From: Bacteroidales bacterium
GTDB taxonomy: Bacteria; Bacteroidota; Bacteroidia; Bacteroidales; Muribaculaceae
DNA: 38,703 bases
Direction of reading: 5' to 3'
NCBI GenBank assembly: GCA_014800795.1
Contig: JAAVFL010000030.1
Location: 1-38,703 of the forward strand
In this document: positions 1 to 6,893 of the stretch, in pieces
How the letters are laid out: the number at the start of each line of letters is the position of its first letter
Position numbering within the stretch: position 1 is the stretch's first letter
The notes under the pieces: model-generated
What the model was told of the DNA's origin: nothing
Seen by the model: only the letters and a program-made list of their open reading frames with translations
Database searches by the model: none
Made by a program: the position numbers and the translations under genes

Positions 1-22
1 ATGGTTTCTTTTGTCTGCCCAT
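1..22 (-). CDS. Partial gene at left edge (first 7 codons)
   Basis: An ATG on the minus strand at 22 opens a frame reading MGRQKKP and runs off the window. It is preceded by a full Bacteroidota promoter at 71-102, which gives a leader of about 44 nt, so a real gene start is likely. The product cannot be named from seven residues. The basic start would suit a small nucleic-acid-binding protein, but that is a guess. Confidence 0.5.
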
Positions 23-23
23 A

Positions 24-194
24 TTTACTTGTCTTTACTTATCAATACTCATTAAGTTCGGAATATGATGCAAATATACACTATAATAGACAAGTAAACA
101 AATTTTCGGTGGAGTAACTGTCTGAAAATAGGCAAGTTTATTTTGCGGTGAAAGGATAGAAAAAGCGATTGACAAGTTTATTTATCTACTTGTC
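24..194. repeat. Five short CAAGT-type repeats around the left promoter
   Basis: The decamer GACAAGTAAA lies at 89-98 and its exact reverse complement at 24-33. Related copies are GGCAAGTTTA at 131-140 and GACAAGTTTA at 171-180, and ACTTGTC recurs at 188-194. One copy is in the promoter spacer and one is next to the start codon. The last two form the arms of a terminator-like hairpin. They may be binding sites for a regulator or simply related A/T-rich sequence. Confidence 0.4.
71..102 (-). promoter_or_regulatory. Bacteroidota promoter for the left-edge gene
   Basis: On the minus strand there is TTTG (99-102), a 20-nt spacer and TATATTTG (71-78), an exact match to the -33/-7 consensus of the Bacteroidota primary sigma factor. 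Transcription should start near 66 and run leftward. The spacer contains one copy of a repeated CAAGT-type sequence (89-98). Confidence 0.7.
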
Positions 195-202
195 AATCGC
201 TT
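163..202. terminator. Bidirectional intrinsic terminator
   Basis: A perfect 15-bp stem (163-177 with 188-202) and 10-nt loop, flanked by A residues on the left and T-rich sequence on the right. It lies between the DUF2795 gene and the left-edge promoter and could stop transcription in both directions. Confidence 0.6.
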
Positions 203-219
203 GTATTTTAATTATTTAA

Positions 220-234
220 GGCGCAGATTGCGCC
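220..234 (-). terminator. Short hairpin after the DUF2795 gene
   Basis: GGCGC at 220-224 pairs with GCGCC at 230-234 directly after the stop codon of the DUF2795 gene, followed on the minus strand by A/T-rich sequence. It probably acts with the longer hairpin at 163-202. Confidence 0.4.
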
Positions 235-244
235 TAATTTCGGC

Positions 245-466
245 TTAGTATTCCTCTTCGTTGAAGAAGAAGTCTTCTTTGGAGGGGTAGTCGGGCCAGA
301 TGTCCTCGATGCATTCGTAGGTTTCACCTTCGTCTTCGATTTCGAGGAGATTCTCGATAACCTCGAGGGGGGCGCCCGAACGCTGGGCGTAATCTATGAG
401 TTCTTCCCGGGTTGCGGGCCAGGGAGCGTCTTCAAGTTTTGATGCGAGTTCAAGTGTCCAGTACAT
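245..466 (-). CDS. DUF2795 domain small acidic protein
   Basis: A 73-residue, strongly acidic soluble protein. Residues 3-45 carry the conserved pattern of the Bacteroidota DUF2795 family (an LELASKLEDAPWPATREEL-like start, then an AQRSGAPLEVIENL-like helix), and the tail is rich in Glu and aromatic residues. Members are single-domain, usually about this length, and of unknown function; no catalytic residues are evident. The gene is monocistronic, with terminators at 163-234 and a long leader starting near 620. The family call is from recognition of the sequence pattern; any cellular role would be speculation. Confidence 0.85.
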   Translation of the reverse strand: MYWTLELASKLEDAPWPATREELIDYAQRSGAPLEVIENLLEIEDEGETYECIEDIWPDYPSKEDFFFNEEEY

Positions 467-631
467 AGCTGTAAAACTTTGATATATTGGTGTATTATGT
501 TTTTATTCTGAGCGAGGGTAAGCCTACCAGATGGTAGTGCCGTGCCCGTTTTGCTATCTATGTAACGCTTCGGCGGATAAAATATTGTGACCGTCGTGGC
601 ACACCCCTTTACTTACGGGCGCGCAAAGGTA
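467..631 (-). promoter_or_regulatory. Promoter -7 box and long leader of the DUF2795 gene
   Basis: TACCTTTG on the minus strand at 624-631 matches the -7 consensus; no good TTTG is seen 19-21 nt upstream. A start near 620 would give a leader of about 150 nt, long for this genome. It contains the small perfect hairpin CTACCAGATGGTAG at 524-537. No other gene is visible in 467-676. Confidence 0.4.
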
Positions 632-676
632 TAACTTTTTGAGTAAACAGCTGCGTAGTTGACCTATTTTAACATT

Positions 677-1228
677 TCAGTCCTTCTCCCAGGGGATATC
701 GGCCACTCCGGCCGAGTGGTTCAGATGGCGGGCGAGGGTGAAGAGGTAGTCGCTCAGTCGGTTGAGGTAGCGGATCACAGTGTCGTCAACGCGTGTCTCA
801 TCGGCGAGAGCTATCACGCGGCGCTCGGCGCGGCGGCATACGGCTCGGCATACCTGTGCCTGGGCTGAGGCCACCGTGCCCCCGGGTAATACGAAGCATC
901 GCATTTCGGGCAGGCCGTCGGTGAGCCGGTCGATCTGCTCCTCAAGATATGAGATCGCCTCCTGTCCGAGCCCCTGTGGCTCAGCCATAGGGTTGTCGGC
1001 GGTGTCGGTCGCCAGATATGCGCCTGCGTTGAAGAGCTTGTTCTGAACGGTGCGTAGTGTGCGGCGGGCGTTGTCGTCCACCCCTTCTGTTGCCATAAGC
1101 AGTCCGATGAAGGAGTTGAGTTCGTCTACGGTTCCGTAAGCTTCGAGGCGTGTGGAGCTTTTGGATACTCGTTTACCACCTACGAGCGATGTTGTGCCCA
1201 GGTCGCCTGTGCGGGTATAGATTTTCAT
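677..1228 (-). CDS. Corrinoid adenosyltransferase (PduO type)
   Basis: This enzyme moves the 5'-deoxyadenosyl group of ATP onto cob(I)alamin or cobinamide to make the coenzyme form of B12 in the cytoplasm. The 183-residue protein has the family signatures: the ATP-binding N-terminus YTRTGDLGTTSLVGG (4-18), RLEAYGTVDELNS (27-39), the helix after FVLPGG with RAVCRRAERR, and YLNRLSDYLFTLAR near the C-terminus. Length is normal. Its ATG overlaps the stop of the upstream LOG gene by 4 nt (ATGA, 1225-1228), so the two are translationally coupled. No other B12 gene is in view, which suggests a salvage role feeding B12-dependent enzymes encoded elsewhere. Confidence 0.93.
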   Translation of the reverse strand: MKIYTRTGDLGTTSLVGGKRVSKSSTRLEAYGTVDELNSFIGLLMATEGVDDNARRTLRTVQNKLFNAGAYLATDTADNPMAEPQGLGQEAISYLEEQIDRLTDGLPEMRCFVLPGGTVASAQAQVCRAVCRRAERRVIALADETRVDDTVIRYLNRLSDYLFTLARHLNHSAGVADIPWEKD

Positions 1229-1752
1229 GGTTCAATAGCTTTTATCAATGATTCAATGTCGGGATGTAGCTGTAGCCGGGTTGCCACCTCGGGCGATGCC
1301 AGATGCCTGTCAGCCATCTCTGCAAGCATGGCGCGCAAGGGCTCGTAGAGGCCGCGGCGGTTGAGCAGGTGAATCGGTTTCGGATCATCGAAGAATGTCA
1401 TGGTGGCCAGCGCCGACATCACCTCGTCGAGCGTACCGAAGCCTCCGTCGAGCGCTACGAACAGGTCGGCATTCTCCTCCATTATCTCCTTTCGCTCGTG
1501 GAGCGAGTTCACGGCTATGTTCACCGTGTTGTCGGGGTGCTGTCTGTTGACGCGCGACTGAGGCACAACCCCTATCACCTTCCCTCCGGCACGGGCTGTA
1601 GCCGTAGCTACCTCGTCCATCAGTCCGTTCGCCAATCCGCCATACACCAGTGTATGGCCGTTTTCTCCGATCCATTTACCCAGTCGACGGGCATCGGCGG
1701 CCACTTCGTCGGGAAGTCCCGGGCGAGCCGAGCAATATACAGCTATTTTCAT
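1225..1752 (-). CDS. LOG family protein (TIGR00730-type Rossmann fold)
   Basis: A 175-residue cytosolic protein. It begins MKIAVYCSARPG, the usual start of the family, and has the nucleotide-binding YGGLANGLMDEVA segment, HERKEIM, and GGFGTLDE of the LOG (PGGxGTxxE) motif. The first Pro of that motif is Asp here. Family members act as cytokinin riboside monophosphate phosphoribohydrolases or as nucleotide 5'-monophosphate nucleosidases; the natural substrate in Bacteroidota is not settled. The start at 1752 is preferred to an upstream ATG at 1782, which lies inside the predicted -7 box. It shares an ATGA overlap with the adenosyltransferase gene downstream. Confidence 0.88.
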   Translation of the reverse strand: MKIAVYCSARPGLPDEVAADARRLGKWIGENGHTLVYGGLANGLMDEVATATARAGGKVIGVVPQSRVNRQHPDNTVNIAVNSLHERKEIMEENADLFVALDGGFGTLDEVMSALATMTFFDDPKPIHLLNRRGLYEPLRAMLAEMADRHLASPEVATRLQLHPDIESLIKAIEP

Positions 1753-1775
1753 TACAAACTTACTTATAGGTTTCT

Positions 1776-1807
1776 TTAGCAAATATACGGCTTTTTAGCT
1801 AACTTTG
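1776..1807 (+). promoter_or_regulatory. Promoter of the U32 gene, abutting the start codon
   Basis: TTAG (1776-1779), a 20-nt spacer and TAACTTTG (1800-1807) fit the -33/-7 consensus. The last base of the -7 box is only 5 nt before the ATG at 1813, so the transcript would be leaderless or nearly so. Confidence 0.6.
1780..1787 (-). promoter_or_regulatory. Promoter -7 box for the LOG-adenosyltransferase pair
   Basis: TATATTTG on the minus strand matches TAnnTTTG. The predicted start is near 1775, with a leader of about 23 nt to the ATG at 1752. The -33 region (1808-1811) is a poor match. It lies within the spacer of the divergent promoter for the U32 gene. Confidence 0.5.
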
Positions 1808-1812
1808 CATCC

Positions 1813-3054
1813 ATGAAGCGCAAAGATTTTGAGATAATGGCTCCAGTGGGGAGCTATGAAAGCCTGTGGGCGGCTATCAATGCCGGCGCCGACGCCATAT
1901 ATTTCGGGGTCGAGGGACTGAATATGCGCGCCCGTTCGAGTGTCAACTTCACCCTTGCCGATCTTCGTGAAATAGCCCGCATCTGCGATGAGCATGAGGT
2001 CAAATCCTATCTCACCGTCAATACCATCATCTACGACCAGGACATGGCAAAATGCCGCGACGTGATCGACGCCGTAGCCGACAGCGGCATATCGGCCATC
2101 ATCGCCAGCGACATGGCCGCCATACTCTACGCCCGCAGCCGCGGTGTAGAGGTGCATATTTCCACCCAGCAGAGTGTGTCGAACACCGAGACACTCCGCT
2201 TCTTCGCGCAGTATGCCGATGTGGTCGTTTTGGCGCGTGAGCTCAGCCTCGATCAGGTGGCGGTCATAAGCCGCGCCATCCGCGACGGGAACATCCGCGG
2301 TCCCAGGGGTGAGTTGGTTCGCATCGAAATGTTCTGTCACGGCGCCCTCTGCATGGCCGTCTCGGGGAAGTGCTACCTCAGCCTCCACGAGCTCAACAGC
2401 TCCGCCAACCGGGGCGCATGCACCCAGATATGCCGCCGCTCATATACCGTCACCGACCGCGAGACCGGTGAGCAGCTCGACGTCGAGAATAAATATATCA
2501 TGTCGCCCAAGGATCTGAAAACCATTCATTTCCTTAACAAAATGATCGACGCCGGAGTTACTGTGTTCAAGATCGAGGGGCGCGCCCGCGGGCCTGAGTA
2601 CGTATCGCTCGCCGTGAAATGCTACAGCGAGGCTATAGAGTCGATCTGCGACGGGACCTACAACGAGGAGAAGATCGCCCGCTGGGACGAGGAGCTACGC
2701 AAGATCTTCAACCGCGGATTCTGGAATGGCTACTATCTCGGACAGCGCCTCGGCGAGTGGTCGTCGAAATACGGCTCCTCGGCCACACGCACCAAGGAAT
2801 ACCGCGCCAAGGGGGTGCGCTACTTCTCCAACCTCGGTGTGGCAGAGTTCTACATGGAGAGCGGCGAGCTATGCCGCGGTGACGAGGTAGTGATAACCGG
2901 CCCCACTACCGGCACCATCATCCTCACCCTCGATGAGATCCGCGTGGGGCTGCGTCCGGTTGAGAAAGCCGTCAGAGGCGAGAGCTTCTCCATCCCCGTA
3001 CCCTCCAAGATCCGTCCCTCCGACAAGCTCTACCAGTGGGTGGTAAAAGAATAA
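1813..3054 (+). CDS. U32 family protein (peptidase U32 / RNA hydroxylation type)
   Basis: A 413-residue cytosolic protein. It starts MKRKDFEIMAPVGSYESL, the usual beginning of the family, and carries the U32 signature at about 172-190 with Cys175, Cys180 and Cys187. Cys203 and Cys207 follow; together these could supply the cysteines of an iron-sulfur cluster. The family was first named for collagenase-like activity, but E. coli homologues (TrhP, RlhA, UbiU/V) work in oxygen-independent hydroxylation of tRNA, rRNA or ubiquinone; which applies here is unknown. The C-terminal 70 residues form the beta-barrel domain seen in several members. The glycosidase gene follows 16 nt after the stop, so co-transcription is likely. 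Confidence 0.9.
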   Translation: MKRKDFEIMAPVGSYESLWAAINAGADAIYFGVEGLNMRARSSVNFTLADLREIARICDEHEVKSYLTVNTIIYDQDMAKCRDVIDAVADSGISAIIASDMAAILYARSRGVEVHISTQQSVSNTETLRFFAQYADVVVLARELSLDQVAVISRAIRDGNIRGPRGELVRIEMFCHGALCMAVSGKCYLSLHELNSSANRGACTQICRRSYTVTDRETGEQLDVENKYIMSPKDLKTIHFLNKMIDAGVTVFKIEGRARGPEYVSLAVKCYSEAIESICDGTYNEEKIARWDEELRKIFNRGFWNGYYLGQRLGEWSSKYGSSATRTKEYRAKGVRYFSNLGVAEFYMESGELCRGDEVVITGPTTGTIILTLDEIRVGLRPVEKAVRGESFSIPVPSKIRPSDKLYQWVVKE

Positions 3055-3070
3055 GAAAAACATATTGACC

Positions 3071-4048
3071 ATGAAAAGAATATTAGTTTTGGCGGGAGCT
3101 TTTTCCGCTATCGTTATCGGGGCGGTGGCGCAGGTGCTTGCGCCTGTGGCCGAGCGCCATATGATGTTTGCCGACACTACCCGTGTCGGTGTGCCTTTTG
3201 CAAAAGATCCCCATGTCGTCGATTTCGGCGGCCGCTACCTGATGTATTATTCCGAGCCGCCGCGAGCCGGGGTGGAGGGTGACGGCTGGGCTATAGCCAT
3301 AGCCGAGAGCCGCGACCTTATCGACTGGAAGCGTGTCGGCGAACTGCTTCCGGGCCACGGCGCTGAATACGAGAAAAACGGTCTCTGCGCTCCATGCGCC
3401 ATCGTGCGCGGCGATACCGTCCATATCTTCTATCAGACTTATGGCAACGGACCCAAAGATGCCATCTGCCACGCATGGTCAACCGACGGACTCCACTTTA
3501 CCCGCAACGCCACAAACCCGATATTCTCACCCACCGGCGACTGGAACAACGGGCGCGCCATCGATGCCGAAGTGGCACTCTTCGGCGATGAATACTTCCT
3601 CTATTTCGCATCGCGCACCCCCGACGGCGTCAAGCAAATTCTCGGAGTGGCGCGGGCGCCGCGGTCAACCACCTTCTCGCGCGGCGAGTGGACCCAGGCA
3701 TGCGACGCATCCATCCTTTTCCCCGAACTGCCGTGGGAAGGGGAGTGCATCGAGGCTCCCTCGGTCATCGTGCGCGGTCCGTGGCTCTACATGTTCTACG
3801 CCGGCGCATACAACAACTGGCCTCAGCAGATCGGTATAGCCCGCAGCGCCGACGGCGTCAGCTGGCAGCGCCTCAGCGACGTGCCCTTCCTCCCCGTCGG
3901 GCAACCCGGATCGTGGAACAGCAGCGAATCCGGTCATCCCCACATCTTCAACGACACCGCCAACGGCCGCACATACCTCTTCTATCAAGGCAACGACACC
4001 CACGGCCGCACCTGGCTCCTCTCCAACCGCGAAGTTGTCTGGCCCTGA
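3071..4048 (+). CDS. Secreted five-bladed-propeller glycosidase (GH43/GH32-like)
   Basis: A 325-residue protein with a signal peptide (MKRILVLAGAFSAIVIGAVAQ) and a run of propeller blades. Asp in FAKDPHVVDFGGRYLMYYS marks the start of blade one, typical of clan F/J glycosidases. Later repeats are CAPCAIVRGDTVHIFYQ, IDAEVALFGDEYFLYFAS, CIEAPSVIVRGPWLYMFYAG and ESGHPHIFN. The Asp, the Asp/Glu of IDAE and the Glu of ECIEAP are plausible catalytic residues. Substrate and exact family (GH43, GH117 or a relative) cannot be settled by eye. The ATG at 3071 is chosen over an in-frame TTG at 3065. It follows the U32 gene by 16 nt, an odd pairing of cytosolic and secreted functions. Confidence 0.75.
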   Translation: MKRILVLAGAFSAIVIGAVAQVLAPVAERHMMFADTTRVGVPFAKDPHVVDFGGRYLMYYSEPPRAGVEGDGWAIAIAESRDLIDWKRVGELLPGHGAEYEKNGLCAPCAIVRGDTVHIFYQTYGNGPKDAICHAWSTDGLHFTRNATNPIFSPTGDWNNGRAIDAEVALFGDEYFLYFASRTPDGVKQILGVARAPRSTTFSRGEWTQACDASILFPELPWEGECIEAPSVIVRGPWLYMFYAGAYNNWPQQIGIARSADGVSWQRLSDVPFLPVGQPGSWNSSESGHPHIFNDTANGRTYLFYQGNDTHGRTWLLSNREVVWP

Positions 4049-4107
4049 TTCTAAGCATAATTTACTGGCGGGAACTGCTCGGCTGCATGCGCGCCATCCG
4101 GCGGCGT

Positions 4108-4635
4108 TCAGCGCAGGCGGAGGAAGAAATGCCAGATGGCGAGGGCGGTGCTTACCGCTACGTTAAGCGAATGTTTGGTGCCCTCCTGCGGGATCTCGAG
4201 ACAGTAATCGGCCATATCCACAACACGCTGATCCACACCATCTACCTCATGCCCGGCCACGATAGCATACTTCCCGTTTTCTGACGGTTCGAACCGGTCG
4301 AGCGGCACACTGCCGTTCACCTGCTCGAGCGCACAGATCGTGTATCCCTCAGAGCGCAGCGCTTCGATAGCCTCGGTAGTCTGCGTGAAATAGCGCCAGG
4401 CAACCGAATCCTCCGCTCCGAGCGCTGTCTTGTGAATCTCCGGTGAGGGAGGCGTAGCTGCTATGCCACATAGTATCACCTCCGCCACCCTGAATGCGTC
4501 GGAAGTGCGGAATATAGAGCCTATATTGTTGAGGCTCCGCACATTGTCGAGCACCACCGCCACAGGCAATTTCTTTTTGGCGCGGAACTCCTCCACCGTG
4601 TCGCGCCCCATCTCCCAGATAGTTTTCTTCTGCAT
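4108..4635 (-). CDS. TrmH/SpoU family RNA 2'-O-methyltransferase
   Basis: A 175-residue SPOUT-fold enzyme that would transfer a methyl group from S-adenosylmethionine to a ribose 2'-OH in tRNA or rRNA. Motif 1 is LDNVRSLNNIGSIFRTSDAF, with the conserved Asn-Arg. Motif 2 is IVAGHEVDGV, and motif 3, which makes the knot and binds SAM, is IPQEGTKHSLNVAVS near the C-terminus. It lacks the N-terminal substrate-binding domain of larger members, as usual for the short Bacteroidota proteins. It is convergent with the glycosidase (59 nt between stops) and divergent from the SulP gene. The RNA target is not known. Confidence 0.9.
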   Translation of the reverse strand: MQKKTIWEMGRDTVEEFRAKKKLPVAVVLDNVRSLNNIGSIFRTSDAFRVAEVILCGIAATPPSPEIHKTALGAEDSVAWRYFTQTTEAIEALRSEGYTICALEQVNGSVPLDRFEPSENGKYAIVAGHEVDGVDQRVVDMADYCLEIPQEGTKHSLNVAVSTALAIWHFFLRLR

Positions 4636-4666
4636 TCTGCTCTTGGTTTTTGTAAGTACTATGCCG

Positions 4667-4674
4667 CGAAGTTA
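4667..4674 (-). promoter_or_regulatory. Possible -7 box for the TrmH-family gene
   Basis: TAACTTCG on the minus strand matches seven of eight consensus positions. It would give a leader of about 30 nt. No clear -33 element is seen. Confidence 0.3.
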
Positions 4675-4813
4675 CCCATTTTTCTCAGAACCGCATAGTG
4701 TAGTCCGCAACTAATCACGGCAACCGCCCCAAAAAACCGGTATCGAGGCACCGTCAGGTGTCGGACATATTTGCATTTTTGATGCGGTTGGTGTGGGCGG
4801 CGTCCGCATTTTC

Positions 4814-4845
4814 TTTGCGGTGTAGGGGGGAATTTTGTAACTTTG
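4814..4845 (+). promoter_or_regulatory. Promoter of the SulP transporter gene
   Basis: TTTG (4814-4817), 20 nt, then TAACTTTG (4838-4845): a full match to the Bacteroidota consensus. The start would be near 4850, with a leader of about 73 nt to the ATG at 4923. Confidence 0.75.
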
Positions 4846-4922
4846 CGGTCTCGTTTCAACGGGTTGCGTGGTGCAACCCCCCTACTGGATTTCTAAGGTA
4901 TTTATATAAAGGTTTTTAGTTT

Positions 4923-6638
4923 ATGAATTTTAGCGGAAAGGTGGATTTCCGGCCCAAGCTGTGGTCGGCACTCCGCCATTACAACAGCAAGAAACTCCAG
5001 GCCGACCTTGTAGCCGGTGTGGTTGTAGGTATCGTGGCCCTTCCTCTTGCTATCGCGTTCGGTATCGCTTCGGGCGTTAGCCCCACGATCGGTCTTATCA
5101 CAGCCATCATCGGTGGATTCATGGTGTCGGCATTCGGAGGCAACTCAGTGCAGATCGGCGGTCCTACAGGTGCGTTCATCGTAATTGTCTACGGCATCAT
5201 CGCCCGCTTCGGCCTCGAGGGGCTGGCGGTAGCAACTTTCATGGCAGGGTTGATTCTTGTGCTTATGGGGCTTTTCAAACTTGGCACGGTCATCAAGTTC
5301 ATCCCATATCCTATTGTCGTAGGATTCACCGCCGGTATCGCACTCACGATCCTTTCCACACAGGTCAACGACTTCTTCGGCCTGGGCCTTAAAGATCTTC
5401 CCGGCGACTTTCTCTCGAAATGGGGCGTCTATTTCCGCAACTTCGACCGCATAGACCTCCCCACCCTGGGAGTAGCGCTTGCGTCGCTGCTTATAATCAT
5501 CGTTACACCGAAGATATCGAAACGACTTCCCGGCGCTCTGATGGCCATAATCCTCGTCACGGCAGCAGTTGCAATCATGAAAAACAGCTGCGGTCTCGAT
5601 GTCACTACTATCGGCGACCGTTTCGGCAACATGTCGACGGATATCCCTGAAGTTCATGGCTTCGCTCTTACGATGGACAACATAAACCTTCTCCTCCCGT
5701 CGGCCTTCACCATAGCGATGCTCGGCGCAATCGAATCGCTTCTCAGCGCCACCGTTGCCGATGGCTACACCGGCTCGCACACCAACACCAACACTGAGCT
5801 TATCGGTCAGGGACTTGCCAACATCACCGTTCCCTTCTTCGGCGGTATACCGGTCACCGGCGCCATAGCCCGCACGATGACCAACATCACCAACGGCGGA
5901 CGCACGCCCGTTGCCGGCGTTGTCCATGCCATAGTGTTGCTGCTCATCTATATATTCCTGATGCCGCTGATCAACTATGTTCCGATGGCATGCCTCGCTG
6001 CGGTGCTTGTTGTCGTTTCCTACAACATGAGCGGCTGGCGCACCATAGTAGGCATCTTCAGCAACCCCAAGAGCGACGTTTCGGTAATGGTGGTAACGTT
6101 CCTTCTCACCGTTGTCTTCGACCTCACCATCGCTATTGAGATAGGCCTGCTGCTCGCTGTGGTGCTCTTCCTCCGCCGCGTCATGGAAAACACCGAAATC
6201 AAGGTATATTCCGAACAGCTCGACGTTGCCGAGGGCACCGACCTCGACGCCTCCCACCACGAGGTGCTCAACGTTCTACCCGGCGTGGAGGTATATGAAA
6301 TCGACGGTCCGTTCTTCTTCGGTGTGGCTACAAAGTTCGACGAAATGATGCGCTCTACCCTCGCTGAGAAGCCTCAGGTGCGAATCGTGCGCATGCGTAA
6401 GGTGCCGTTCATCGACTCCACCGCGCTCCATAATCTTGAGATTCTTATCCGGTCGTCTCAGAAACTGGGTATTCATATCGTGTTGTCGGGTGTGAAAGAC
6501 AACGTGCGCGAAACCCTTGTCCACGCCGGTATCGACCGCCTAATCGGCGCCGACCACATCTGTCCCCATATCTCCGTGGCGGTGAAGATGGCTAACGCCA
6601 TAGTGGAGCGCAACGCCGCCTCCCGTGCCGGTGCCTGA
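4923..6638 (+). CDS. SulP family anion transporter with STAS domain
   Basis: A 571-residue inner-membrane transporter of the SLC26/SulP family, which moves sulfate, bicarbonate or other anions. About residues 25-430 are hydrophobic membrane spans, with glycine-rich segments such as GIASGVSPTIGLITAIIGG and GGIPVTGAIARTMTNITNG in the two half-helices that form the anion site. A cytoplasmic STAS domain fills about 450-560 (VEVYEIDGPFFFGVA and VPFIDSTALHNLEIL). Length is typical. It is monocistronic with its own strong promoter and a hairpin-rich region downstream. The transported anion cannot be deduced, as there is no carbonic anhydrase or sulfate assimilation gene nearby. Confidence 0.93.
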   Translation: MNFSGKVDFRPKLWSALRHYNSKKLQADLVAGVVVGIVALPLAIAFGIASGVSPTIGLITAIIGGFMVSAFGGNSVQIGGPTGAFIVIVYGIIARFGLEGLAVATFMAGLILVLMGLFKLGTVIKFIPYPIVVGFTAGIALTILSTQVNDFFGLGLKDLPGDFLSKWGVYFRNFDRIDLPTLGVALASLLIIIVTPKISKRLPGALMAIILVTAAVAIMKNSCGLDVTTIGDRFGNMSTDIPEVHGFALTMDNINLLLPSAFTIAMLGAIESLLSATVADGYTGSHTNTNTELIGQGLANITVPFFGGIPVTGAIARTMTNITNGGRTPVAGVVHAIVLLLIYIFLMPLINYVPMACLAAVLVVVSYNMSGWRTIVGIFSNPKSDVSVMVVTFLLTVVFDLTIAIEIGLLLAVVLFLRRVMENTEIKVYSEQLDVAEGTDLDASHHEVLNVLPGVEVYEIDGPFFFGVATKFDEMMRSTLAEKPQVRIVRMRKVPFIDSTALHNLEILIRSSQKLGIHIVLSGVKDNVRETLVHAGIDRLIGADHICPHISVAVKMANAIVERNAASRAGA

Positions 6639-6673
6639 ATTGGTAATAGGAGTTAAGAAGTAAATAAAACAGA

Positions 6674-6746
6674 GCAGCAGAGCAGCGGATGGCAGCCATG
6701 TCACAATAGCGTTTGTCGCTATCAGGGTGTCGTCATGCTCTGCTGC
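6674..6746 (+). terminator. Structured 3' region after the SulP gene
   Basis: GCAGCAGAGCA (6674-6684) pairs with TGCTCTGCTGC (6736-6746). An inner small stem TAGCG/CGCTA lies near 6707-6721. The tail is only moderately T-rich (GCTTTATTGC), so this is a terminator or 3' stability element. The rest of 6639-6848 shows no gene. Confidence 0.45.
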
Positions 6747-6824
6747 CCGGTTGCTTTATTGCTCTGAAACTCTCCTGATTCTCCGTCCTCCTGCCCTATT
6801 TTGGTGCCGTCACTCTCGCAGACT

Positions 6825-6856
6825 GTTGCACTGATTTGAAATAAGTGGTACATTTG
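6825..6856 (+). promoter_or_regulatory. Promoter of the acyltransferase gene
   Basis: GTTG (6825-6828), 20 nt, then TACATTTG (6849-6856). The predicted start is about 6861. An ATG at 6864 would be leaderless; the ATG at 6894 would have a leader of about 33 nt. Confidence 0.6.
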
Positions 6857-6893
6857 CAGTGTAATGATTTCCGGAGAAGAATTGCCCGATCAG

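Noticed and set aside
24-202. CRISPR array from the repeated CAAGT sequences
   Set aside because: The repeats are too short, in both orientations and unevenly spaced, and there are no cas genes.
4659-4859. Minus-strand frame of 66 codons in the gap before the SulP gene
   Set aside because: It runs through the clear SulP promoter and has no recognisable protein features.
5145-6260. Long open frame (371 codons) antisense to the SulP gene
   Set aside because: It mirrors codon usage of the real gene, has no family likeness and no promoter, and the SulP frame is unmistakable.
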